The notes under the pieces are model-generated. The model was not told where the DNA came from and searched no databases. It saw only the letters and a program-made list of their open reading frames with translations. Position numbers and translations under genes: made by a program. A DNA stretch of 64,000 nucleotides from Gambelia wislizenii (taxonomy: Eukaryota > Chordata > Lepidosauria > Squamata > Crotaphytidae). Of the stretch, positions 43,563 to 55,700 are shown piece after piece. Location: assembly GCA_030847615.1 (NCBI GenBank), contig JAUMIR010000003.1, positions 193,201,149 through 193,265,148 of the forward strand, given 5' to 3'. The first letter of the stretch is position 1. Each line of letters starts with the position of its first letter.

Positions 43563-44990
43563 GACAGAGCCAAAATATTTATCTGAAAAGGACAGAAACA
43601 GCAGAACTAGATATTAATGGCACTAAAAAGAACAAATCTCCCTTCCTTCCCAAACAAGACAGAGAGAGTGTGAATTTACTCTTTATCTCTTGCAATTAAT
43701 TCCCTTTGTTAAAAGGTTGCTTTCAGGTTTGCAAATAAATCCACGGGATGTACCCCATCCCCCGTCCCACCCCTTCAAGTATGTTTCTTGGCGGGGGGGA
43801 GGGGTGGGGATATAAAAAAATCTTAAGAGGAAACAAAAGAAAGCTTTGACTTGTTTTAAGAGAATAGTGAGCATGTACAGAGAAGCTGAGATTAAAGGGT
43901 AAAATATCATCTGCAGCAAGAATTTTCTGATGAAGCCAGTAAGTGAGGAAGGAACTGTTTTACAGTGCCTTGCAGGGCTCAAAGCAGACATATTAAAACA
44001 ACTTACAGATGTAGGTTGTGCAAAATATTAAGGTGGGTGCCTTCACAACTCACTTTGCTGAGCTGTTTCTACTCTTTCAAAATGCATCTAAGTCCTGTAA
44101 ATCCTCCAGAGCTCACTGTCTAATTATGTTGGGCATCCTGTATACCTTCTCATTAAAAACTAACCTCTTATTTTAATGACTTGGTTTTAGTCCTTTGAAG
44201 ATCAGACTGTAATAGTGGCTCAGTGTTAGCAATGTGGATATCCATATATCAGCTACTTAACTAAAAAAAGAATTTTTTTAAAAAAAATCCCTTCCTTCTT
44301 TTCTAACCCTGGGTGAATTCTTTCCTATTTTTACTCAAGCACATACTTTTCTTGCAACTTCTGTCATTCAGGATGCTGAAGCTACACTAAACCTTCACAC
44401 AAGGGGTCGGACAATGTTAAGTGGCCTGGCTGCTCTCACCTAAATCCTAAACATATCTTCATGGCCAATGTTTCTGCTTTCAAGGGATGTTTCCATGTAC
44501 AAAAATTGTAGAATAGCAATATAGTTGGAGGAGAAATGGGATAAATTTTATCAACTTATTTGAAATTGTGCAAGGAAGCTGAATGGCAACACTATAGGGT
44601 CACAGAGCACTTTTAACTCCCCACAATAAAATGGGAATAAATTGGGCTACTTTGCAGGGCTGGCACAACCCACAGTCTCTCAACTCCCAACCTCCTGCAC
44701 GTTGGGTAAAATAATTGTGGATTTTCTACCAAAACTGAGTTCTTATTTCTGCATAGTTATATCCAACCTAATTGCTATTATTTCTATATTTCCAGAGTCT
44801 CCAAATCCTGCAAAATTTGCAGAAGCAGCATCAATATATCATAATATGTAGCATTTCTCTGAGCTGACTTCTGACTCAGAAATTCTCTCCTCCAGAAAAA
44901 CGCAGAGAGACCATCTCTGGCAGCCATGTTCTCAATGAGAGTGGACACTTTAAACCTTTCAGTCATGACCAGGATGTGCCCCTTTTTGTC
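43563..44990. other. Unassigned stretch
   Basis: No gene or clear repeat recognised. Confidence 0.3.
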
Positions 44991-45100
44991 TGTTGTTGTG
45001 TTCCTTCAAGTCATTTCTGACTTATGGTGACCCTATTATGGGCTTTTTTTGGCAAGATTTGTTCAGAGGGAGGTTCTTGCCTTCTTCTGAGGCTGAATGC
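44991..45100 (-). mobile_element. Sauria-type SINE 3' half
   Basis: TGTTGTTGTGTTCCTTCAAG, TCATTTCTGACTTATGGTGA and GGCAAGATTTGTTCAGAGGG are the reverse strand of the SINE tail and middle. The tRNA head is absent. It abuts the end of the L2 LINE. Confidence 0.7.
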
Positions 45101-45482
45101 ATCACAGAGGTTCATACAGGGTATAATCAAGGCATGTGTCACTGTAACCAGATCTGACATCTCAAGGAATGGGTGCAGCTGGCACACTAGTTTTAGCTGT
45201 GCAGATTCACTCCTGGTCACTGCTGAAACCTGGATATTCAGGCTCAGAGCTGATTCCAGGAGAACACTCAACTGTGAGCTTGAGATTTCAGGGGGAGTGT
45301 AAAATCATCAGTGCAAATGGAGTCCCTATTCCCTGATCTGCCTTTCAAGTGATCTGGAGCATCTCTGTCTTGTCTGGATTAAGTTTCAACTTGTTTGCCC
45401 TCAATTCAGTCCATTGCTGACAACAGACACTGGTTCAGTATGGAGACAACTTGTCCTTGGAATCAGATGAGAAGAAGAGGTA

Positions 45483-45823
45483 GGAGATTTTCAGACGTCT
45501 CTTGCCACGCAAGCACCCTCTGGAGCAGAAATGAGGCTGCTGCGTGGCAAGGGGTCCATTTGGAATGACACCATTTCTCTCTCGGCGGTGTCCCTGACTG
45601 TTGCAGCTAGCATTGGAGGCGACCGCACTATTTTTCACTCACGGAAGTTGTCCGTGAGTAAAAAACAGCACGGCTACCTTCAGTGCTAGCCGCAACAGTC
45701 ACGGATGACGCCAAGAGAGAAACGGCGTCGTCCAAAATGGACCCCTTGCCGCACAGCAGCCTTGTTACTGCTCCAGAGGCTGCTTGTGCAGCAAGAGGCG
45801 GCAAGAGGCATCTGAAAATCTCC
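45483..45823. mobile_element. Family C foldback element, copy 2, inside L2
   Basis: 341 bp, near-palindromic. Starts GGAGATTTTCAGACGTCTCT, ends CATCTGAAAATCTCC, with gta on both sides (45480-45482 and 45824-45826). Arms share the CAAGGGGTCCATTT and GCTAGCATTGGAGGCG blocks of copy 1. It splits the L2 reading between DTQIY and the thumb, so the empty site can be inferred. Confidence 0.85.
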
Positions 45824-45898
45824 GTAGATTTGGGTGTCATTAACTTATTGGTGACACCAAACCCCAAAACTCCAGATGACCTCTCCCAGCAGTTTCAT

Positions 45899-47200
45899 TG
45901 TTAGAGCCCCTAGCAAGCCGAATCTTTGAAGGACCTTAATAATTGGCTATATTTAATAATTTGGCCTTAATGTGGCTTTCCACAGAAGCTGCAGTACCAG
46001 GGATCCTTGAGAAAATCCCAAGGAGACACATTGGTTGAAGTCATGCATCACTTTGAGGAGGGGCTCTGGAAATTCCAAATTTCAAAGCAACACAAAGGTC
46101 AAGCTGGACCTAAGGAAATATTCTCAGGGTACACCATATGGCCAACAATAAAGCCCTTCAACTTTGAGATATCAGACATTTTCAGACACCGTTTTAGCGT
46201 GGCTACTGTGGGAAGAGCTCCCGGGAGAGGGACGGCGCTCTTGCATGGCAGGGGGTCATTTTCAGATGACGCTGTCCCTCTCCCGAAATCATCAGTGTCA
46301 GTTCCGTGAAGCTTCGGAAGCCGCAGAGCCATATTTTAATCACGGGCAACTTCCATGATTAAAATATGGCTCTGCGGCTTCCAAAGCTTCACGGAACTGA
46401 CACTGATGATTTCGGGAGAGGGATGGCGGTGTCCGAAAATGACCCCCTGCCATGCAAGAGTGCCGTCCCTCTCCTGGGAGCTCTTCCCGCGGTAGCCATG
46501 CTAAAACGGTGTCTGAAAATGTCCATCCTTTGTCTGTATGAAACTGGTTCCCAGACCCAGCTATAGAAAAAGGTAGTCACTGCTTTCAATAACAAAGCAA
46601 CCACTCATCAGTGATTACTTGACATCTCCAGAGATCCATTGTCAATCATAAAAATGCTTTGTTCTCACTCAAAATCGTAGCATCTCAGGGCAGGTTTTTG
46701 GGTATAAAAGACAACCAAAATCTCACCTCAGCCCACACAATTAACTTGCCTGGGGACACTCTGTCCCTATGTGTAGCCAGACACACAGATTCATTTCCTG
46801 AGGACACTGTTTCTCTGTGTAGCCACTCCTGCCTCATCTATCCATGCTGTTAGTCTGCCTTGAGGATTCGGACTCCAGGACAAGCAGTATAGCCCACAAA
46901 AATCCTTCTTCTATTCCCTCTATCCAAACACTCTCCACCTTTCTTTCGTTAGCCTCATGTGAATGTTTTCTTGTTTGGAAGTGTGTGTGATTGGGGTTAT
47001 TATCTTTGAATCTTTGATAAAGATCATTGTTAACTCATCATCTTGTGTGTGTCCATTTAGAGCTAGTGGGGTAAACATAGGTGTAAAGATTCCATTGTTT
47101 CCCCCTCTCACATTGCTAATTGAGCTGCTACTAATTTCCCTAATTAATTAAGAATTTGATTTTGCATGGAATTTCCACATCACTAGCGATTTGGGTAACA
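45899..47200. mobile_element. Candidate solo LTR inserted in L2
   Basis: The L2 reading stops at 45898 (..MKLL) and resumes at 47205 (..MLFNI), so 1302 bp were inserted. The insert starts TGTTAGAGCCCC, ends GGGTAACA and is flanked by tcat on both sides (45895-45898 and 47201-47204). TG...CA ends with a short duplication suggest a retroviral-type LTR. A TATAAAAG box is at 46702-46709. No coding sequence of an endogenous retrovirus is present. Without the foldback element inside, it is about 950 bp. No clear AATAAA follows the TATA box, so another element class remains possible. Confidence 0.45.
46174..46524. mobile_element. Family C foldback element, copy 3, inside the LTR-like insert
   Basis: 351 bp of nearly perfect palindrome: the left arm starts AGACATTTTCAGACACCGTT, the right arm ends GTCTGAAAATGTCC, with atc on both sides (46171-46173 and 46525-46527). 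The arms carry CAGGGGGTCATTTTCAGATG and GAAATCATCAGTGTCAGTTC and meet around AATCACGGGCAACTTCCATG. It differs in sequence from copies 1 and 2 but shares the architecture and TIR core. The very low divergence between arms suggests a young insertion. Confidence 0.85.
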
Positions 47201-47900
47201 TCATGGTATGTTAAACAGCATGGGCAACAAAACAGAACCCTGGGGCCTCCACAAGCGAATGGTCAGGGCATCAAACAGGAGTGCCCCGGCACCACCTCTG
47301 AGTTTGTCCCTCCAAGAAAGACCAGAACCACTGCATAACAGTGCACCCAAGTCCCATCCCAAAGAGGTGGCCCAGAAGGAAACCATGGTCAATGGTATTG
47401 AAAGCCACTGAGAAGTCAAGCAGAACCAACAGAGATACACTCCTCCTACCCAGTTCCCTGTGGAGGTCATCTACCAAGGTGCCCAAAGTTGTCTCCATCC
47501 CATAATCAGACCTGAAGCCAACTTGAAATAGATCTAGATAATCCATTTCATCCAGAAACCCTTGGAGCTAGGAGGCCACCACACATTACAGAACCTTGCC
47601 CAAAAATGGAATGGTAGAGATTGGCCAATAATTATTCAGAATTGTAGAATCCAAGGAGGCTTTCTTTTAAGTAGTAGGCTCACCACAGCCTCTTTTAGTC
47701 AGGACAGAAACTTCCCTTGCTGCAGTGAAGCATTCACCAATTGCTCAGCCAGTCCCCCCCCCTTGCTGCTTTCAGAAGCCAGGAAACACAAGGATCTAGT
47801 ATACATGTGGGGGCTCTCACCTCTCCAATGGTCCTGTCCACATCCTCAGGCTGCACAAATTGAAATATATCCAATAATACAGGACAAAAAGATTATATCC

Positions 47901-49258
47901 ACTGGACTGTCTCAATACATCATGCAAGTGACAGTGGATCCAGGTGCTTTTATCTGCAAAGTGTTTTGCAAATTCATCACAGCTATTTTGCAGTGGAAAA
48001 CATCCACACAACACACCTGTCTTTCAGAAATGCACAGTTAGAAGTTTGAAAACAAACACAAACACAAATAAACATTTGAAAAACAAACACATTTTTGTAT
48101 TAATGCCAAAAAATGCATAAAAATCTATACACTTTGAAAAATGCACATTTTTTAAAAAATTGAGAAAGGTGGTGGTGGAGAAACTGTCTCAGTCCCAATA
48201 TATAAACAGGATGGAACCAGATTTCAGATTGGAAGCTGAGAAACTTAATAAGATTAAGGCTGATGTCTTTCCACAATTCTAATACCACCTGCTTTCCTAT
48301 GATTTTAGTTTCTTATTTAATTTAAATTTAACAATTCTGATAAAGCAATTTGCCTTTTTCGTGAGTTAAGGTACTGATTATTATAATGACATTTCCCCTT
48401 GTGCTGCATGCAATTTTTACCCAACAGGGAAAATTCATGCTAAAGCCAGATAGGTAGGTATGTATGTAGCTAGCTAGGTAGATGAGACAGACAGACAGAT
48501 AGACAGATAGATAGATAGACAGACAGAGAGATGGATGGATGTTGTCTAAACAGTAAAAGAAAAACCTCATGGAATTCTCTGGGAATTCTACCTGCCTAAA
48601 TGAGACCATGCACCAATCCATACTGTTTGGAAAGAGGGGGCCCAGAACAGCAAAAACATCACAAGGAAAGCCTTTGCAGCTTTTCCCATAGTTTTTTTTG
48701 AAAAGAATGAGGGGGTGCAGATTCCTGCTCATTAAGACAAGCGAAGGACAAGTGATTTGAAGGGAAGTGCAAAGCTGATTGGCTATGGGGCAGGGCTTGC
48801 TAACAGGGCAAACTCCCGCTGCCACCATGTTGGATTTTTGCTGTAGCAAGAGATTACTAAGGCAATAAAACAGGGTGGTTTTTTTTGTTATTTGTTTTGT
48901 TTTGTTTTCCTTTCCTATCAAATTGGAAAATCACTATATCATTCCAGCACACCTTAGACTTTTTTTAAAAAAATCAGCCACAGCAAAGAACTAATGTGAG
49001 TAAATAACTCATGGCCGGCATCTGGAATGTGAGGCTTATGGGGGCTCCTGAGGCCAAAAACACTGTTAAGAAATGTTGCTGCTGCTGCGAAATGCCTTTA
49101 CTATGAAATGCCATTTCCCCTCGTGTAGATGGGTCCATAGACAGACAGATAGATTTATTGTGCATTTTCCTCAAAGATGAATTTGAATTATAAATATTTC
49201 CTTAGTTTCTAACACATTTCAGAGCCTGTTTCCTATGTGATTAAGGTCATTTCTTTAA
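47901..49258. other. Unassigned stretch
   Basis: No gene recognised. It includes the GATA-type repeat listed separately. A CCCCTCGTGTAGATGGGTCC motif near 49118 resembles the inverted end of element D. Confidence 0.3.
48448..48540 (+). repeat. GATA/GACA-type tetranucleotide repeat
   Basis: Mixed TAGG, TATG, TAGC, GACA, GATA and GGAT units, a decayed compound microsatellite. Confidence 0.9.
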
Positions 49259-49471
49259 CCAAGTGAGTTAACCAAAGCTGCCAAGAGCTTTTAACTGATG
49301 CTGCTTGCTCGAAAGGGTTTTTAATAAATTGTATTATATACTGATTTTAATTTGTATTAATTTAATAATGTTTTAAGGGGGGGAAGGGATTTTGAGTTGT
49401 TTTATACTGTGTACTATTTTATTGTTGTAAGCCGCCCCGATTGCTCGCAGAGGGGCGGGATATAAATAACA

Positions 49472-49503
<32 letters not shown>
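49259..49503 (+). mobile_element. L2-like LINE 3' tail
   Basis: TTATTGTTGTAAGCCGCCCC followed by AGAGGGGCGGGATATAAATA and an (ATT)n run to 49503. Same tail type as 13860-13931 and, inverted, 11624-12000. Confidence 0.6.
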
Positions 49504-49507
<4 letters not shown>

Positions 49508-49563
49508 TGGCCGTATGAGTCTATTGACAGTGTCTAGCCTATGTTTTACTCTCTGCAATATTC

Positions 49564-50330
49564 ATGAGCAGTAAGGGGAAGAGGCAGGATTTTGAGGCCA
49601 GGCTGAGCCTTGGCGATGATCTGTGGAGTGTGATGATGAAAGCTGGTCAGAGATCCCAGAGGACAGAAAAGCAGCCCTCCTTTCTGCCTCTCCAGGAAGC
49701 TGCCTTACCCCTTCCACACTCCCTCCTGGAATGCCTCTTGCCCTCAGGTCAGAGCCCACACACTCCTCTTCCTCCCACTGGAGTAGCCCCCTACCTCCAG
49801 CCTGATTCCCCCTCTTCTTCTCCCCTCCCTCTCACACACAAATTTCTGAGCCAGATTTTCTATACCTTGTTTACCCTAATCCAGTCCATCATTAAACCCA
49901 TCCACCATCTTTCCAGGGAACTCTACCTCTCCTGTTACCTGTCCCTTTACTATATCTGGCTTCATCCCTTCCCCATCCTCACATTGTTCACCTGTCCCTG
50001 CTCTTCTTCCCACCTCTTAAACCCTTGCCAGCCCCTGTCCCAGTCACCCTCTTGCCTGTTGTCCTCCAGTCTTTTCTGTCTTCCATCCTCTAACATGATC
50101 TCCCAGCCTCTCCTCTCTGTCTCCTCCTTCCTCCCCTCCTCCTTTTCTGTTCTCCTTTTCAATTCCCTGCTCACTTCCCTGGCTCATCCCCCTTCCTCCC
50201 ATTCTGAATCCATCTGAGTCATCCTCCCCACCTCCATTTCCCTACTTTCACCCTTTCCTGGCATCCCCTGCAGCATCTTCTCCACCAGCATCTCCCTCCT
50301 GGCCATTGCTAGGTCTTCTTCCTTCCAGCC
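49564..50330 (+). other. Pyrimidine-rich block with a 217-codon open frame
   Basis: Plus strand is strongly C/T rich (CCTCCTTCCTCCCCTCC type) from about 49690. The open frame 49564-50217 begins MSSKGKRQDFEARLSLGDDL and becomes Ser/Leu/Pro-rich. The composition explains the lack of stops and no domain is recognisable, so a protein-coding call is not justified. Confidence 0.35.
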
Positions 50331-52439
50331 TGTCATCTAGAGTTCCAGGTAAGTAGCGCTTGAGGGAACAACTGTTGGCTGCAGGCAACCCGGCCAACCA
50401 CCCCACTTGTCACACCTTCATTCCGAGTGAAGGACAAACTTGAAGCCCTGGGAACACTTGAATCTGCAAACAAAATGTGAAAGTATCTGTGAAGGAACAT
50501 GAATATATGTAACTTTATGTCTTGAATCCAAAATAGAATGTTGTATTTTTAATGGAAAGAGATGTACTATCCAAGTTTGATCATTAACAGATCTGTTGGA
50601 AGCCAGAGTGAAAGCCACAAAGGAAATCTTTATAGTCAAAATTCCATGTCTTAGGAACCTCCTATTGTTTGTTCACCTTCAGCCCTTGTGATACAGGCAA
50701 GTAGAAGGGAAAGTGGACACAGTGAGAGCCAAGTGGACTTAGATGCCACATCACTGCAGGGTGGTCAGCAATCATATCACCAGGGGACCTCCGCTATTTA
50801 AGCCAGCCCTCCCATTTGGTAGGGTGAGGCATTTGCCTTTGGCAGCAGGTTATAAATATAATGAAAGGGCAGAAAATTATTAGTTATTTTGTTTGTAGCC
50901 CCAGAAATAAGAAGAGATGCTTGTGAGTCTTTCTGCCTAATGTGCCCAAATTCTATCTGCTTTGGAAACTATTCTCCTTAATATGGAAGGGTGGGAGGAA
51001 CCGTTTGCTCTTCCACCTGAAGAAGCAAAATGTCTTGGCCCAGCCTTGCCATCAGGTCTATTTGTCTTGCTTCCACCAGTAGCAGTGAAAAGAAAGACAC
51101 CTTCTTTTCATGCCCCATTGTATTGATTCACCAGAGAGAGAACAATGGAGACCCACACTACACATAATTGCATTACAGTAGGAGGGTGAGGCTTAATGAG
51201 GTGAAGAACTGGCCTCTCAGTGTGCAGTTTTGTGCTGCCAGGGCTATGAGTCATAATGGGGCTGTGGGCTCTGAGAAGAAAGTACCTCTGGGATAGCAGG
51301 CCCGCCAGTAGGAAAGAGTTTGCATCATAGTGTATAAAATCTTCAGAGAGAGAAAATCTGTTGGACCTGAAAGAAAAGTTTTCTTCATAGAGGTTAATGT
51401 CCCCTAAGTGAAGCTCTTAGTCTGGAATAAAACTGGGAGTAAAGACTCTTATTGGAATGCCCTGAATCAAAAATACAAATAATTTTCTATTAGCCGTGTC
51501 AGCAGGATAAATAACTGCTAGGTGGAATCGAGGCTATTATCAGGAAATGTACGAACATTCTTCAAAACAACCCTGACCTTAATAACTTGTTTAAAGATCT
51601 CCTCCTGATGGTTTATGGAAGAAGCCCAACTTAAAAGACAAAAGTGTGCTCAGCATGCATTGTTAATCACTCTAGACCCTCAGTGGCACAGTTACCTGAT
51701 GGCAATTACTTTGTGACGCCTGTGACTGTGTAATTCAGCCCCCAAATAGAAGTGTTTTATTTTATCACCCTATTAGATGGAAAATATCCTCTCCAATTTA
51801 ATGAATAATAACATGCGCTACAAAGAATGTACAGTAGCCCATCTAACCAAATGTCCTTGTACTGCAGTTAGCCAGAGATCAGACCACAAAAATGATGACT
51901 GAACCAAAAAACAAAACAAAAAAACCCTCCTATCCATTAGTGGGAATGATGGAGCCTCTCAGAAAGATGAACACATTAACACTCGGCTTTATACCACTAG
52001 ATCTATGAAATAGTGTTGTTCAGTGAAGCTAGGGCAAGCCCTGGTGTCTTGCTGGGTCTTTAAAGAAAGCAGGTGGATATTCAAAAGACTATTTTCATTA
52101 GTGTTATGTGAGCCTCTAGCACTAAATACCCAGAGGTATCCTGGACAAGACATGAAGGTTTTCTGTAGCTACCATCCATGCAACAAACATTTTCAAGGTA
52201 CAGCACTCTTGATCAATTTATTCCAATACATTTCCCCTTCTGTAAGTTTTTCCTGCCTCTCACCTAGACAGCTTGTCAGCATTCCATTGGGCATTCAGCA
52301 CACTCATGACTTTATTAGGTGCAAGGGAACATGGCACAAAACCGCACCCCCAACCGTGTCAGAAGAACGCTACAACAACAGAAAGAGCAACATTATCAGA
52401 TGCCTGCATCCTTCAGCCATTCCAGGGGTGTAGTGTGGA
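50331..52439. other. Unassigned stretch
   Basis: No gene or clear repeat recognised. A TATTTAAG box near 50794 has no other supporting element. Confidence 0.3.
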
Positions 52440-52604
52440 CATAAATAAAGTGTTCCTTTTTTATTGACAGGTTAAGCCATCAATAAAAAGAGACACATTA
52501 ACTATGCCCCCAGAAAGGCTGAAGATGTCATCATCTGGTAATGTCACCCATTATTGTTCTTGAGTGTTCTTTTGACACAGTTTTTGCCATGTCTAATAAA
52601 GTCC
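52440..52604. mobile_element. Family A element, right-end fragment (copy 5)
   Basis: AAGCCATCAATAAAAAGAGA, GATGTCATCATCTGGTAATG and a right end GTCTAATAAAGTCC match the right third of copy 3 (18315-18465). The left part and left TIR were not found. Confidence 0.6.
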
Positions 52605-52729
52605 TCAGTCATTTCTGGGCTTTTTGTTTGTTTGTTTTGTTTTGTTTGTTTTTATTTCCTGTCCTTTAAGATTTCTATCTCTGAAAATAGTTTTTTTTAA
52701 AATCATCATCATCATCCTATAGCCCTCAG

Positions 52730-55700
52730 CATCCCTGCCCCCAACGTCTTGTGGGTGATGCCATTTTAATTACATCAGGATCAACAGGAAGAAACTGCCA
52801 AGAAAATGAAGAAGACTGTATCATCAGGGAAGCACCCTGGAGGCCAGTTACTATCAGGAATACACCATAGACAAGGGATTTGGAACCACTCCAACTAAGC
52901 AACCCCTTCCTACATCTTCCTGAAGATAATGGTGGTGAAGCTGCTGAAACAGGAGACCAGCAACAAGAGATACTGCAAGCTAAGGAAGGAGTCAACTTAA
53001 CTGCAGCAAGAAGAAAAGAAAGGTGCAGGTTGTAGGGACTCATTGCTTGGGGGCATAGGGGGAACTGTGTGTCAGCCTAGCAAGATGAATTGGGATATGT
53101 GCTGTCTCCCTGGTGCATAAATTATGGATGCCACTGACAACTTGCCAAAGCCCACCAAGAACACAGATCAATATGCCCTTTCTCCTCATCATGTGGGCAC
53201 CAATGACACTGAGAATAACACCTTTGACCAGATCACCTATGGCTATGAAACCTTGGTTGAAGAAAGGTTAAGAGTTTTGAAGAGCAGGAAGCATTCTCAC
53301 CAGTTCTGCCAGTAAAAGATAGAGGACTACATAGGGACAGGAAGATACTGCAAGTGAATGACTGACTACCACTGTGGTAGGAGTTTACTATAGTTCACCA
53401 AACCAAATGAGGTGGTGGATGATGCTTTTCAGAGACAAATCTCAGAAATCTCCAGGATGCAAGAACTGGTAGTTATGGGGGACTTCAATTATCCTGATAT
53501 CTGCTAGGAGACTAATTCTGCTAAGCATGGGCTCTCCAGAAAATTTCCGATGTGCCTTGCAGATAATTTCTCTTTAAAAGGGTGGAGGAAGGAACAAGGG
53601 GATCAGAAATCCTAGACTTGATTGTAACCAATAGGGAGAAGTTGATCGTTGGAATCAAGCAGTTGGAATTCTAGGCAGAAGTAATCATACAATCCTAGAC
53701 TTCATGATTGTGGAACAGGCCAAAGAAGAGTATAGTCAAACACAAACTTTGGATATCAGGAAAGCTGATTTTATCAAGTTCAGGAAATACTGGGCAAAAA
53801 TCCCATGGCTAAAGATACTAAAGAAAAAAGACACCCAGCATGTGTAGGATTTCACAAATTTCACAAAATTGGGCATGCGTGGGATTTCGCAAAGAACCAG
53901 TTGCTAAATGCACAATCACAAACAATTCCATTGAAGAATTAACATGGGGAAAATCTGAAAAAGCCAATGTGGCTGTGCAGTAAACTCAAAGAGGAAGTGA
54001 AAAGAAAACCACGAAGGGAGAATACAGATGTGTAGTCCAAGCTTTAAGGAATAATGTAAGGAAAGCTAAAGCTCAAAATAAGTTGAGACTGGCTAGGGAA
54101 GCCAGAAGTAATAAAAAAAAATCCAATATGTTTGAAGAAGGATAATGACCAAGGAAATGGTGGGACCACTGTTCAACAAGGATGGTAAAATGCTAACCGA
54201 TCAGAACAAGAAAGCAGAACTTCTCAATACCTATTTTGCTTCATCCCCCCACCTCCACCCCAAAAAAGAGAAGACTGTATGCTTCCATGCATCAAAAGAG
54301 ACCTTGGCAAGGACCCTGGATTGCAAATCAAGATTGATAAAGAGTTAGTGGGGAATCACCCAGTTACCCTAAATGAGTTAAAATCTGGAGGACCAGATGA
54401 AGTGCTTCCCAGAGTATTGAAGAAACTTGCTGACATACTCACAGAATCACTTGCCATCATTTGTGAGAAATCTTGGAGAAAAGGTGAAGGGACAAAATAC
54501 TAGAGAAGGGCAAACATTGTCCCTTTCTTCAAAAAGTTAAAAAAAAAGGATAAAGAGAGAGAGAGAGAGAGAGAGAGAGATCTAGGAAACTACAGACCAG
54601 TCAGCCTAATGTCAATACTAGGAAAAATCAGAATGTATTATATAGGAGACTTTCTGCATATATCTTGATGACAATGCAGTGATCCATAGGAGCCAGTATG
54701 AATTTGTCAAGAACAAATCCTGCCAAACTAATCTTACATTTTTTTTTTAAATCAAGTCATTAGTTTAGTAGATGGTAGGAATACTATGGGTGCTATTTAT
54801 CTTTCAGCAAAACATTTTATGAGGTTTCCCATAACATTTTGATTAGCAGACTGAGTAAATATGGAATAGACAGAAAAACTATCAGATGGATCCATAATTG
54901 GTTGGAAAACCATGGTCAAAGAGTTGTCACCAATGGCTGTGCTTCAAACTGGAAGGTATTGAGGGGAGTGCTTTAGGGTTCTGTCCTAGGGCCATTACTC
55001 TTCCACATTTTAATCAATGACTTAGATGACAGGGTGCAGGGAATCCTTATCAAGTTTGAAGGTAATTCAAAACTGGGAGGGGTGACTAACATATTGGAAG
55101 ATAGGGACAGAATTCAAACAGACATTGACAAACTAGAAAATTGGGCAGAAATTGATAAAATGAAATTCAATAGAGACAAATGCAAAATTCTACATTTAGG
55201 CCACAAAAACTGAATGCACAGGTATAGGATGGGGGACACTTGGCTAGCAATACTACATGAGAGAAGGACCCTGAGGTTATTGTTGATCAGAAGTTGAAGA
55301 TGAGCCAGCAGTGTGATGCTGAAGCAAAGAAGTCAAATGCTATTTTAGTTTGCTTTAATAGAAGCATAGTTTCCAAGTCGAATGAAGCAATATTTTGTGC
55401 TGGTCAGTCCTCATCTGGAGTACTGTGTTCAATTCTGGGTGCCTAGTTTTTAGAAGGATGTAGACAATTTGGAGCATATTCAGAGAAGAGCAACAAGGAT
55501 GATAAGAGGTATGGAGAACAAAATATGTGAGGAAAAGTTGAAGGAGCTAGGCATGTTCAGCTTGGTGAAGAGAAGACTGAGGGGTAATATGACTACACTT
55601 CTTAAATACCTCAAGAGCTGTCACAGAGAGGAGGGGAAAGGTTTGTTCTCTGCTGCCTCAGAGGGTAGGGCCAGATCTAATGGTTTTAAATTACAGGAGG

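Larger units (their letters stand above)
45101..47900 (-). mobile_element. L2-type LINE (RT region), interrupted by two foldback elements and an LTR-like insertion
   Basis: Minus-strand reading, 5' to 3'. 47900-47205: a degraded ILVFPGF...VNASL region, SLDSTILNNYWPIS-like text, DLFQVGFRSDYGMETTLGTL, SVSLLVLLDFSVAFNTIDH, QWFWSFLEG, then after a shift PQGSVLLPMLFNI. 45898-45824: MKLLGEVIWSFGVWCHQ and a ruined YADD (VNDTQIY). 45482-45101: ANKLKLNPDKTEML and LVCQLHPFLEMSDLVTVTHA. These are RT motifs in the correct order, so one element spans the whole interval. It is dead, with several stops and shifts. Confidence 0.8.

Noticed and set aside
41306..45867. Two similar frames containing AASGAVTRLL and LDDAVSLS/LDDAVSLL
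   Set aside because: These are the arms of family C foldback copies 1 and 2, not a protein family.
46007..46604. Paired near-identical frames on opposite strands (for example MALRLPKLHGTDTDDFGRG twice)
   Set aside because: Mirror readings of the palindromic foldback element, not duplicated genes.
48330..48350. TTCTGATAAAGC considered as a family A right end
   Set aside because: The match stops after a few bases and no family A interior is next to it.
49564..50217. 217-codon plus-strand frame starting MSSKGKRQ
   Set aside because: The DNA is pyrimidine-rich, giving Ser/Leu/Pro residues and few stops. No recognisable domain, and no splice or promoter support.
52023..52433. 136-codon plus-strand frame as a host exon
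   Set aside because: No domain recognised and no plausible splice context.
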